From: Deltaproteobacteria bacterium
GTDB taxonomy: Bacteria; Desulfobacterota; Syntrophia; Syntrophales; UBA2185
Length of the DNA stretch: 6,937 nt
Direction of reading: 5' to 3'
Assembly (NCBI GenBank): GCA_026388495.1
Contig: JAPLJQ010000363.1
Span: 1 to 6,937 of the forward strand
Shown piece after piece: positions 1 through 5,605 of this stretch (position 1 is its first letter; every line of letters starts with the position of its first letter). Under the pieces are notes generated by a model, which was not told the origin of the DNA, searched no databases, and saw only the letters and a program-made list of their open reading frames with translations. The position numbers were made by a program, and so were the translations under genes.

Positions 1-489
1 AGTGCCTTTATTGCGTCCCTGAGCTCTTCCCTTACGACGCATCATCTCAGTGAAACGAAATTCGGCGTCGATAAGATGAGAAGAATGCACCTGGGAACGG
101 AAGCAGGGTCGGTGCCTGCTTCCATTGTCGAGAAAATTGGCAGCCGGACGACGTTTCTCAAGGATGAAGAGGAAGTATTAAAGGCGCTCGTCAGTAGAAA
201 AATAGACGGCTTCATTTACGATGAGGCGACGCTTCAATATTACGCAGAAGGAAAATACCGGGGAATCATTACCGTGCACCCGACCAGCCTGAAAGAGATC
301 GTTATTGCCTTTGGAATGCCCCACAACAGCCCGCTGCGGAAGCCGATCAACATATCGATGTTGAAGCTTCTCGATGAACCGGTATGGGAATCCATCCTGA
401 GCCGTTATGGTCTGGACAGTAACTTCGAAGCAAGGCACATTATCATCGGCAGGGAAAAGAAACGTAAAACCGTGGCAAGTGACGAATGA
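1..489 (+). CDS. C-terminal part of a prokaryotic glutamate-receptor-type channel / periplasmic ligand-binding protein (5' end outside window)
   Basis: The frame is open from base 1, so the start lies upstream; 162 residues are visible. The first residues read AFIASLSSSLTTHHL, which resembles the end of the pore-lining helix and the linker to the second ligand-binding lobe in bacterial GluR0-like channels (family pattern like A-x-I-T-S-x-L-T-V-x-x-L). What follows looks like lobe 2 of a type 2 periplasmic binding fold: a GTEAGS segment, then SRKIDGFIYDEATLQYYA (family pattern: a short gene-specific segment, then D-A-x-x-Y-D-x-x-x-L-x-Y), then IAFGMPHNSPLRKPIN and a final helix ending SRYGL. 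The protein stops about 25 residues after the lobe with a basic tail (REKKRK) and has no further membrane helix, which fits GluR0 rather than animal receptors. The family role is a ligand-gated, often K+-selective, inner-membrane channel sensing an amino acid in the periplasm. The selectivity filter is not in the window, so the alternative is a plain solute-binding protein. Its stop overlaps the next start (ATGA). Confidence 0.68.
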   Translation, partial: SAFIASLSSSLTTHHLSETKFGVDKMRRMHLGTEAGSVPASIVEKIGSRTTFLKDEEEVLKALVSRKIDGFIYDEATLQYYAEGKYRGIITVHPTSLKEIVIAFGMPHNSPLRKPINISMLKLLDEPVWESILSRYGLDSNFEARHIIIGREKKRKTVASDE

Positions 490-2117
490 GGACAAAAACC
501 CTGAAGACAATCCCCCCGCCCTACACTATTCTCGCATTAGGTCCCTTCAGCCCCGTACCGGAGACGGGATTTTCCGTGAACATCGTCCCCGTGGAAACCC
601 CAACCATCCAGGAGGCTTTTGGTCAATTGTCACCCCGGCTCTGGATTCCGGCGCCTACGGACATCTGCCCGCCCGGGGGTCTGACCCTGCAACCATCCGG
701 ATTAAGAGATCTCACCCCGGACGGCCTGATCCAGACGACACCCTATCTCAAGGATCTCTGCGACGCCGGGGAATTCGTCGCCAAGGGCCACACCAGCGGC
801 ACCGCCCCGGCGGATATCGCCGACCAGGTACAGTCCACCTGGCCCCATCTTCCCCTGGACCTTTCCATCCCCACGGCGTCTGCGCAACAGGCAACCCGCC
901 ACGACAGCGCCGTCGACGATATTCTCTCCATGGTGGCCATGCCCGGCGGGGCAGACCAGGGAGAACCAAGGAGCGTCGGAGGTCCCGCGGACTGGAAAAG
1001 ACAGATTGAAGGCCTCTTGTCGGCAAATATCGACTGTATCTTCAACAACGAAGAATTCCGGGCCTTAGAGGCGGCCTGGCAGGGACTGGAATGCCTCTTC
1101 CTCCGGGGCGGCGTCCGGGAGGAAGAAGGGGGCAAGGTCGTATTGAAAATCGTCCCGGCCTCCGCGGCGACCCTTCCTGCAGCCCTGAAATGCCTGGCGA
1201 TCGAGCTTGCTACGGATACCCCCGATCTCATCCTCATCGACCTGCCCATGGACAACACCCCCGGCGGCGGCGAGGCGCTGGAAAGAATCGCCGCCTTTGC
1301 GACAACGCTGCTCACCCCGACGGCGACATGGATCACCCCCGCTTTTTTCCATCTGGACAACTGGCGGAAGCTGCACCGCCTGCCCTATCTCAAACACCAT
1401 CTGGACAGCGCCGTCTATGCCAAATGGCGCAAACTCAGGGAACAACGGTCAGGACAATGGCTGACCCTGACCTGCAACCGTTTTCTTACCCGAGCCCCCT
1501 ATGGAGAAAACAACCGCCCCCGTTCAGTCGCCTTCACGGAGACGAAACCCCTGTGGATCAGCCCGGTCTGGGCACTGGGAACCATGGCCGCGCAGAGCGT
1601 CAACCAGTTTGGCTGGCCCTCGCGCCTGACCGACTACATGCGCGTGCGCCTGAAGGATCTTGCCGTGTCTGTCCAAGGGAGTGAAACAGCTTCGGCCACG
1701 GAGACGATCTTTCCGGAAGACCGAATCCGGCAGTTTGTGGAAATAGGCATCACGCCTCTGGCGGGCGCCCCGGGGCAGGACACGGCCTTCATGCCCAAGG
1801 CCGTCGTCGCCTCCGGCGAATCCCTCCTTTCCCAGATGTTCTTTTCCCGGATTATCGGTTTTCTGATCAGGCTTCGGGAGGACTGTGAGGAAAACGACGG
1901 GGAAACGGAGCCGGCAAGTTTTGTCGCCGCGGCCCTAACGTCCTTTTTTGAAGCAACGGGACAGGAACCGCCGGACGACCTGTGGGTAACAGCCGGCGCC
2001 TACCCTGAAGGGCACAGGCAGGGGGAAGAGGCGTCGCTGCCCCTGGATATTGCCTTCACTCCTCCGAGGGCGGTGTCCCCGGATTCCCGGAAGCTGGCCT
2101 TCACCTTTTCCTGGTAA
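486..2117 (+). CDS. Type VI secretion-like contractile sheath protein, apparent TssB-TssC fusion
   Basis: This protein of 543 residues resembles the sheath subunits of type VI secretion systems, which polymerise in the cytoplasm around the Hcp tube and contract. Residues about 12-95 are TssB-like: TILALGPFSP matches the I-L-V-L-G-D-F-S-G style start of some VipA proteins, followed by a QLSPRLWIP strand region and GLRDLTPDGLIQ resembling the S-x-D-D-F-x-P-E segment. Residues about 96-165 are an Ala/Pro/Gly-rich linker. Residues about 168-543 are TssC-like: IDCIFNNEEFRALEAAWQGL (TssC has I-L-H-x-P-E-F-Q-x-L-E-x-x-W-R-G-L), then YAKWRKLREQRSGQWLTLTC, NRFLTRAPYG (PRFLLRLPYG in TssC), PLWISPVWALG and FGWPSRLTDY. 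The C-terminus is shorter and more divergent than in standard TssC (about 490-500 residues without the fusion). The ATG overlaps the upstream stop and has no strong ribosome binding site, so translation is probably coupled. A standalone TssC with a long N-terminus is the alternative; the TssB part is the less certain half. Confidence 0.8.
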   Translation: MRTKTLKTIPPPYTILALGPFSPVPETGFSVNIVPVETPTIQEAFGQLSPRLWIPAPTDICPPGGLTLQPSGLRDLTPDGLIQTTPYLKDLCDAGEFVAKGHTSGTAPADIADQVQSTWPHLPLDLSIPTASAQQATRHDSAVDDILSMVAMPGGADQGEPRSVGGPADWKRQIEGLLSANIDCIFNNEEFRALEAAWQGLECLFLRGGVREEEGGKVVLKIVPASAATLPAALKCLAIELATDTPDLILIDLPMDNTPGGGEALERIAAFATTLLTPTATWITPAFFHLDNWRKLHRLPYLKHHLDSAVYAKWRKLREQRSGQWLTLTCNRFLTRAPYGENNRPRSVAFTETKPLWISPVWALGTMAAQSVNQFGWPSRLTDYMRVRLKDLAVSVQGSETASATETIFPEDRIRQFVEIGITPLAGAPGQDTAFMPKAVVASGESLLSQMFFSRIIGFLIRLREDCEENDGETEPASFVAAALTSFFEATGQEPPDDLWVTAGAYPEGHRQGEEASLPLDIAFTPPRAVSPDSRKLAFTFSW

Positions 2118-2241
2118 GGGCCTGCAAAGTATCGTAATTTTATGCGGTTTAAATATTTAATATCATTGATAAATTGTGATCATGCGAAAAATTGCCCTTT
2201 CGGAGAGGGTGTAAAGCCTGCACAAATGAGGAGGTCTCGAC
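2118..2241 (+). promoter_or_regulatory. AT-rich gap with 12-base palindrome and strong ribosome binding site ahead of the 258-residue gene
   Basis: This 124-base gap interrupts an otherwise tight gene run and is distinctly AT-rich between about 2136 and 2192, unlike the GC-rich genes on both sides. It contains a perfect 12-base palindrome (TTAAATATTTAA, 2149-2160). A GAGGAGGT ribosome binding site sits at 2228-2235, six bases before the ATG at 2242. A small GC hairpin can be drawn around CCCTTTCGGAGAGGG (about 2196-2210), but no T-run follows it, so it is not a convincing terminator. The base composition suggests an internal promoter or operator, but I could not find a clear -35/-10 pair. Confidence 0.35.
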
Positions 2242-3018
2242 ATGAAAAAGATCTGGATCAGCGCCTTGGACAAGGACCAGGAAAAGGTCCAAAAGATGAT
2301 GAGCGTAGTCAAGACTTACGGTCTGGGAGTGGATGGGCATTTCTGGCTGGACGACCTGACGAAGATGGCCTGGGACGGCGCCCTGGAACCCCTTGCTGCC
2401 ACGGATACGGCCCTGTGGATTATTATCGGCACGGAAGCCTCATGGCAAACCCCCTCCGTCCGGCAAGGTCTTTCTCTGCTCGCCCTTGCCGTTCAACATC
2501 AAAAAGGGTTGGGTTTCCCGATCCTCCTTGTCCCCACGGAAGGAACGATCGATCCGGAGACGCTTCCCACCCTCTTCCGGGGCGCAGAGGTTCTTCCCTT
2601 CGCCACGTCAACGCTGGGTCCAAAGATCGTGGCCCTGGCCAATCGGCCTGTTACATCCCTTGATCCCGGATACCGCCTCAATCTTCACGCCCTGCATGGC
2701 ATCGGCCTGTGGTTCGAGGTGGGGCCGCCGAAGAATATCCCTTGGGACGGCGCCATGTTCGGCGTGCACGGGGCGGATATCGACGTCCACGGCGTCGGAC
2801 CGGCGGACGGGATTCCTGCCCGGACCGTCCTGGAATATGCCATGAAGGGCATGAAGGTTACCCTTGGGGAAGAGGAGTTTACCACCTGGGCCGCCCAGAA
2901 TCACCTCGACGGCGCCATGTCCTATTACGTTCGCGTTCAGGGCGTCCCCGACAAACTGCTCTTTGGTCCTTATGCCGACGACGACGATGCGGAGGTCCAT
3001 ATTGTCTCCCTGACCTGA
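2242..3018 (+). CDS. Uncharacterised 258-residue protein, Rossmann/TIR-like N-terminal half, adjacent to sheath gene
   Basis: I do not recognise a named family. The N-terminal half (1-130) alternates hydrophobic strands and amphipathic helices: KKIWISAL, then a helix, DGHFWLDDL, a helix, TALWIIIGTEASW, a helix (PSVRQGLSLLALAVQ), FPILLVPTE and AEVLPF. This order resembles a TIR- or flavodoxin-like fold. The segment S-W-Q-T-P-S at 67-72 lies where TIR domains carry S-x-W-x-x-x-E, but the catalytic glutamate position is Ser72, so NADase activity is not supported. The C-terminal half (about 143-258) looks strand-rich, with two VHG repeats (GVHGADIDVHGVG, 174-186) and an acidic stretch YADDDDAE near the end. 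There is no signal peptide or membrane helix, so it is probably cytoplasmic. It has an excellent ribosome binding site and follows the sheath gene by 124 bases, which suggests a role linked to the contractile system; that is inference from position only. Confidence 0.75.
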   Translation: MKKIWISALDKDQEKVQKMMSVVKTYGLGVDGHFWLDDLTKMAWDGALEPLAATDTALWIIIGTEASWQTPSVRQGLSLLALAVQHQKGLGFPILLVPTEGTIDPETLPTLFRGAEVLPFATSTLGPKIVALANRPVTSLDPGYRLNLHALHGIGLWFEVGPPKNIPWDGAMFGVHGADIDVHGVGPADGIPARTVLEYAMKGMKVTLGEEEFTTWAAQNHLDGAMSYYVRVQGVPDKLLFGPYADDDDAEVHIVSLT

Positions 3019-3031
3019 AAGGGGAACGGAT

Positions 3032-3106
3032 ATGTCGGAAAGGTCTGAAGTCATGCGCCTCAAGGCTTTAGGCTCTAATTTGAACCGAGTCAGAACAAGG
3101 TCATGA
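3032..3106 (+). CDS. 24-codon reading frame, possible stump of a lost downstream operon gene
   Basis: An ATG lies 13 bases after the preceding stop, with AGGGGAA (about 3019-3026) as a reasonable ribosome binding site. The frame reads MSERSEVMRL, then KALGSNLNRVRTRS, and ends at TGA 3104-3106. The peptide is basic and matches nothing I know. Placement and ribosome binding site look like the start of a next operon gene, but coding stops and the following gene is on the opposite strand. It could be a real small protein, the 5' remnant of a gene removed by rearrangement, or chance. Confidence 0.3.
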   Translation: MSERSEVMRLKALGSNLNRVRTRS

Positions 3107-3112
3107 TCATGA
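3101..3112. repeat. Perfect 12-base palindrome between convergent genes
   Basis: TCATGATCATGA reads the same on both strands and overlaps the stop codon of the 24-codon frame, 16 bases from the convergent RodZ-like stop. There is no spacer loop and no T-run, so it is not a standard intrinsic terminator. Function unknown; it may be chance. Confidence 0.3.
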
Positions 3113-3128
3113 ACTGAGCGAAGGGATA

Positions 3129-3809
3129 TTATCTGGGGGCTTTATGGTAACCCTCCCGGACGGCCACCGCTTCGGAATCAAACTCGACGCGGTGATAGGC
3201 CTCGATCTGGTGGTAATATTTCATCCCCGGCAAATGATACCGTTTGCTGTCCCGGTTCCCTATGACCTTCTCTTTCCTGACGGCCGGGGCCGGAGATTTG
3301 ACTGCCGCCCGCGGGACTTCGACATTGATCACATCCGTTTTGGCGGCCCTTTCCCGGAGGGGATGGAAATAAAAAATAATACCGGCCAGAATTGCAAACA
3401 GGAGAAACAAGGCGGCAACACTCGAGAAGACAAGACGGCGCTTGCGAAAATAGCTGGGTTCCTTCGCTAAGGAGATAATCGTCTGGGGCAGCACATATGA
3501 TGCGGCGACAACGGGAGGAGGCAGAGACTTTTCAATGACTTCGGGCAAGCGTCTGGCAGGCTGCAACGCGAAACGTTTCACGGCCTCCTGATCATCCATG
3601 AGGAGATAACGGCAATAGCGCTTCAGATAATCCGGAATGGCTTTTTTATCCGGGAAGGCACCCTGATCATCGGCTTCCAGTGCCACAAGGAGAGGTAAGC
3701 TGATCTTCGTAGCCTTCGAAAGGGCTGTCAGCTTGATCTCACGGGCTTCCCGCTCTCTACGCAGATAGGCCCCCAGCGTTTCTCTCTCTTTCTTATCCAT
3801 TGCCGTCAT
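3129..3809 (-). CDS. RodZ-like membrane protein: helix-turn-helix, one membrane helix, Cys-less Ada-like C-terminal domain
   Basis: Read from the ATG at 3809 the protein has 226 residues. This start has AAAGGA eight bases upstream; an in-frame GTG at 3833 would add eight residues but lacks as good a site. Residues about 10-80 form a RodZ/HTH_25-type helix-turn-helix (TLGAYLRREREAREIKLTAL, then SKATKISLPLLVALE, then PDYLKRYCRYL). A Pro-rich linker leads to a membrane helix at about 126-148 (LVFSSVAALFLLFAILAGII). The part beyond the membrane is short. Its C-terminal domain (182-226) contains SKRYHLPGMKYY and YHRVEFDSEAVAVREGYHKA, which resembles small Ada-type metal-binding modules where the pattern is H-x-x-x-C and G-Y-x-x-C; here both Cys positions are absent (Met196, Ala224). 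RodZ links cell-shape machinery to the membrane in E. coli, but this protein lacks the usual long periplasmic RodZ domain, so the role is open. It is divergent from the lipoprotein gene and probably shares its control region. Confidence 0.78.
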   Translation of the reverse strand: MTAMDKKERETLGAYLRREREAREIKLTALSKATKISLPLLVALEADDQGAFPDKKAIPDYLKRYCRYLLMDDQEAVKRFALQPARRLPEVIEKSLPPPVVAASYVLPQTIISLAKEPSYFRKRRLVFSSVAALFLLFAILAGIIFYFHPLRERAAKTDVINVEVPRAAVKSPAPAVRKEKVIGNRDSKRYHLPGMKYYHQIEAYHRVEFDSEAVAVREGYHKAPR

Positions 3810-3840
3810 CCCTGATGTCCTTTCATAACACACCCCCCGG

Positions 3841-3876
3841 TCCTTGACAATACGAATGTCCCCTTTTTCCTTGACA
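3841..3876 (+). repeat. Direct repeat TCCTTGACA in the divergent intergenic region
   Basis: The nine bases TCCTTGACA occur at 3841-3849 and again at 3868-3876, 27 bases apart. Both contain a consensus -35 hexamer for the plus strand. Only the second is followed by a fair -10. The pair could be tandem promoter elements or a binding site for a regulator acting on one or both divergent genes. Confidence 0.45.
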
Positions 3877-3899
3877 CCTGTTCATACGTTCATTATCCT
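3871..3899 (+). promoter_or_regulatory. Candidate sigma-70 promoter for the lipoprotein gene
   Basis: TTGACA (3871-3876, perfect -35) is followed after exactly 17 bases by TATCCT (3894-3899, four of six -10 positions). Transcription would begin near 3906, giving a very short leader that just includes the GAGGAA ribosome binding site at 3907-3912, ten bases before the ATG at 3923. The short leader is a mild argument against it. Confidence 0.5.
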
Positions 3900-3922
3900 T
3901 CTCCCTGAGGAATGATACAATC

Positions 3923-4804
3923 ATGGTAAAGCGTTTGCTTCTATTACTTGTGATCTGTTTCCTGGCGGGCTGTAGCCCGGAAAAGATTGTTGTCAAGACC
4001 GACAACATACAATTGCCCCGTGATTACAAGATCCATAACGAAATCATTCCCGTCAATCCCGGCGTCTTTCCCGAGAATCAGCCCTGGCAGACCATAAACG
4101 CCAATCTGAGAAGAAAAGTCTTTTTCAACGACCGGCAGACCATGGTTCTATATGAGGCGGCCAAAACGGACACGGGCAAGGATGTGAACACCCAATATCA
4201 TTATCACGAGCTTTCCGGATATGTACTCAGCGGCAATCTGCTGATCAGGATCGACAAGAAAGTCCAGAGCATGGGGCCGGGAGGGGTCTATATCGTCCCT
4301 TCCAATGTTCATTACGCTGTTCTTCCCCTCACCGGAAAGGTCTCTTACCTGGAGATATTCACACCCACCCGGGATGACCTTCGCAGCCCCCCCATTCTCC
4401 TGCGTTTCGATGAAAACGACGTGAAAAGCGTTATCTACAAGTGGTACGCCTATCTGGACAAGCTGGCCGATGTGAACAATTACCTGCCTTTGCTGGCAAA
4501 TAGAGGCCTGGTCATGCACATTCCCGGAGCTGTCATTCGCACTCAGGAAGATTTCAAGACCTGGTATGCGGGAATGCTCAAGAAGACTAAAACCAATACC
4601 AGCATAGTTAAAAATGTCGTCGTCACGATCGATGAAAACGGCAATTTTATTGCGGAATTCAACGTGTCCTGGGAGGCACTTACCTCCCTCGATGAAAAAA
4701 GGAATTATAACTCCCGGCAGAAATGGACCCTCGTTGATCAGGGCGGGGTGACTCCCGTCATTCTGGGCACGGATTACAAAGAAATCAGCAACATCATGCC
4801 GTGA
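3923..4804 (+). CDS. Predicted outer-membrane lipoprotein with cupin and NTF2/SnoaL-like domains
   Basis: The protein has 293 residues. It opens with a lipoprotein signal peptide: MVKR, a Leu-rich core and the lipobox LAGC, with Cys17 as the predicted lipidated residue. Ser at +2 favours outer-membrane sorting. Residues about 60-150 look like a cupin barrel: QYHYHELSGYVLSGNLLIRI (His93, His95, Glu96), then MGPGGVYIVPSNVHYAVL with His130 in the second cupin motif. The spacing of the first motif is not the textbook one (Glu directly follows the second His), so metal binding is likely but unproven. Residues about 165-293 resemble an NTF2/SnoaL-like domain: a helix VIYKWYAYLDKLADVNN, then IRTQEDFKTWYAGML, then paired strands NVVVTIDENGNFIAEFNVSW and SRQKWTLVDQGG, a layout typical of that fold. 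Either domain could be enzymatic or ligand-binding; I cannot name a substrate. A GAGGAA ribosome binding site precedes the ATG. It appears to be a single-gene unit divergent from the RodZ-like gene. Confidence 0.75.
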   Translation: MVKRLLLLLVICFLAGCSPEKIVVKTDNIQLPRDYKIHNEIIPVNPGVFPENQPWQTINANLRRKVFFNDRQTMVLYEAAKTDTGKDVNTQYHYHELSGYVLSGNLLIRIDKKVQSMGPGGVYIVPSNVHYAVLPLTGKVSYLEIFTPTRDDLRSPPILLRFDENDVKSVIYKWYAYLDKLADVNNYLPLLANRGLVMHIPGAVIRTQEDFKTWYAGMLKKTKTNTSIVKNVVVTIDENGNFIAEFNVSWEALTSLDEKRNYNSRQKWTLVDQGGVTPVILGTDYKEISNIMP

Positions 4805-5115
4805 CGACGGCACCGATCTCCCTGAAACAATCTTTTGTCTTTAAAAAACGTGAGAAATATAAACCATTAAAATAAACCCGACCACGAGATTTCAATGACT
4901 TACGCCATTCCAAATGCCAAAATGTGCCTACAACTGTCGAACGTCGGATAAAGCGAGAATGAACAATGTCAGAAAAAGTAAAACGCGCCGTCATTTTATC
5001 TTTGGTTGGGATCTTCACAATTTTGCCCTGAAATAATCTTCTCCGTGAATTTAATAAAAGCCCAAAGAATATGGATACGTAGGGGGGGGGGGATTTTATA
5101 AGGAGGTGAACAGGA
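4805..5115. other. AT-richer intergenic region without a supported gene
   Basis: No plus-strand frame shows family features. A minus-strand open frame (4794-5246) runs through it but reads across the transposase remnant in the wrong direction and has no recognisable domain or ribosome binding site. Base composition is clearly lower in GC than the surrounding genes, as expected for decayed or imported DNA. The right-hand end carries an 11-G run and the ribosome binding site of the transposase remnant. Confidence 0.5.
5082..5092 (+). repeat. Homopolymer of 11 G
   Basis: Eleven consecutive G bases lie 7 bases upstream of the ribosome binding site (5100-5108) of the decayed transposase frame. 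Tracts of this length are slippage-prone in vivo and error-prone in sequencing, so the true length is uncertain. Confidence 0.9.
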
Positions 5116-5261
5116 ATGCTCCGGAATGCACAATAAAATTTTGAATCGTTCAGGTTTATGATGAGCATTTCTCCAAGCAGTACGGATTCTGGCGACCCTA
5201 TGTCGAGCAGGTGATTTACCGCTACCTCGACTGCGGTGATCTGCACAACGGCTTTGCCCGC
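5116..5261 (+). pseudogene. Decayed N-terminal fragment of an IS91-family transposase
   Basis: A near-perfect ribosome binding site (AAGGAGGTG, 5100-5108) precedes ATG 5116, but the frame meets TAA at 5134 after MLRNAQ. Directly after the stop the same frame reads NFESF (5137-5151), and from 5154, one frame over, it continues VYDEHFSKQYGFWRPY and VEQVIYRYLDCGDLHNGFAR. Together this closely matches the start of IS91-type HUH transposases, whose N-terminus runs F-x-x-x-Y-D-x-x-F, then G-x-W-R-P, then C-G-D-L-x-x-G-F-A-R, followed by the Zn-finger Cys residues. Here similarity stops at GFAR (5261) and the finger and catalytic domains are absent. An early stop, a one-base frameshift near 5152 and a 3' truncation make it non-functional. 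IS91 elements move by rolling-circle transposition and can mobilise adjacent DNA. Confidence 0.85.
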
Positions 5262-5605
5262 TCTAATAAATGCCGGTTACACGCGGTAATCCTCACTTCA
5301 TTTTTGAACTGAAATCCGTGGACTTGTAGATAACGTCAATTACCGACGCATTCCATCTTTTCTTTGACCACGTGCGCAATACGGGTAGTAGAACTAAACC
5401 TGCTACACCAGCGCATCGGTCGCAAATCACAACTTCAATAATTAATGACCTGTGAATAAAACCTGCTGTTAAGATTCACGGGCGGCATATTCAATTTTCA
5501 CGGCAAGTGTATCTCGATAACTTTATGAGGGTGGAATCGATGGCGTATCAGTGGGCGGGAAGCGTGGCTGTTACACTGCGGGGAGGAATGAAGCAGAAAG
5601 CCGCC
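5262..5605. other. Non-coding or decayed region with a hairpin, between transposase remnant and metallophosphoesterase gene
   Basis: I see no intact gene. Short open frames exist on both strands (plus about 5458-5656; minus about 5300-5480), but none has recognisable features. GTAGTAG (5385-5391) can pair with CTGCTAC (5400-5406, one G-U pair) around an 8-base loop. GG (5383-5384) pairs with CC (5408-5409) across a one-base bulge, and GCGC at 5374-5377 can pair with GCGC at 5411-5414. The stem has no T-run. AAACCTGCT occurs twice (5397-5405 and 5459-5467). The region is probably what remains of mobile-element DNA. Confidence 0.4.

Noticed and set aside
407..1009. 200-codon plus-strand frame overlapping the sheath gene
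   Set aside because: Its Arg/Pro/Gly-rich composition is that of a frame shadow in GC-rich DNA, while the frame starting at 486 has clear family motifs.
2608..3063. 151-codon minus-strand frame
   Set aside because: It is antisense to the 258-residue gene, which has a strong ribosome binding site and a coherent protein.
3822..3850. Minus-strand promoter TTGTCA, 17 bases, TATGAA for the RodZ-like gene
   Set aside because: Spacing and hexamers are fair, but transcription would start about six bases before ATG 3809 and exclude its ribosome binding site.
4797..4812. Hairpin TGCCGT/ACGGCA at the lipoprotein stop codon
   Set aside because: The six-base stem has no T-run after it and overlaps the coding end; too weak to call a terminator.
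4794..5246. 150-codon open frame on the minus strand
   Set aside because: It runs antisense through the IS91 relic and the end of the lipoprotein gene, crosses the G tract (read as Pro-Pro-Pro), has no ribosome binding site and resembles no family.
5300..5480. Open minus-strand stretch of about 57 codons
   Set aside because: It has no good start or ribosome binding site and no similarity that I recognise.
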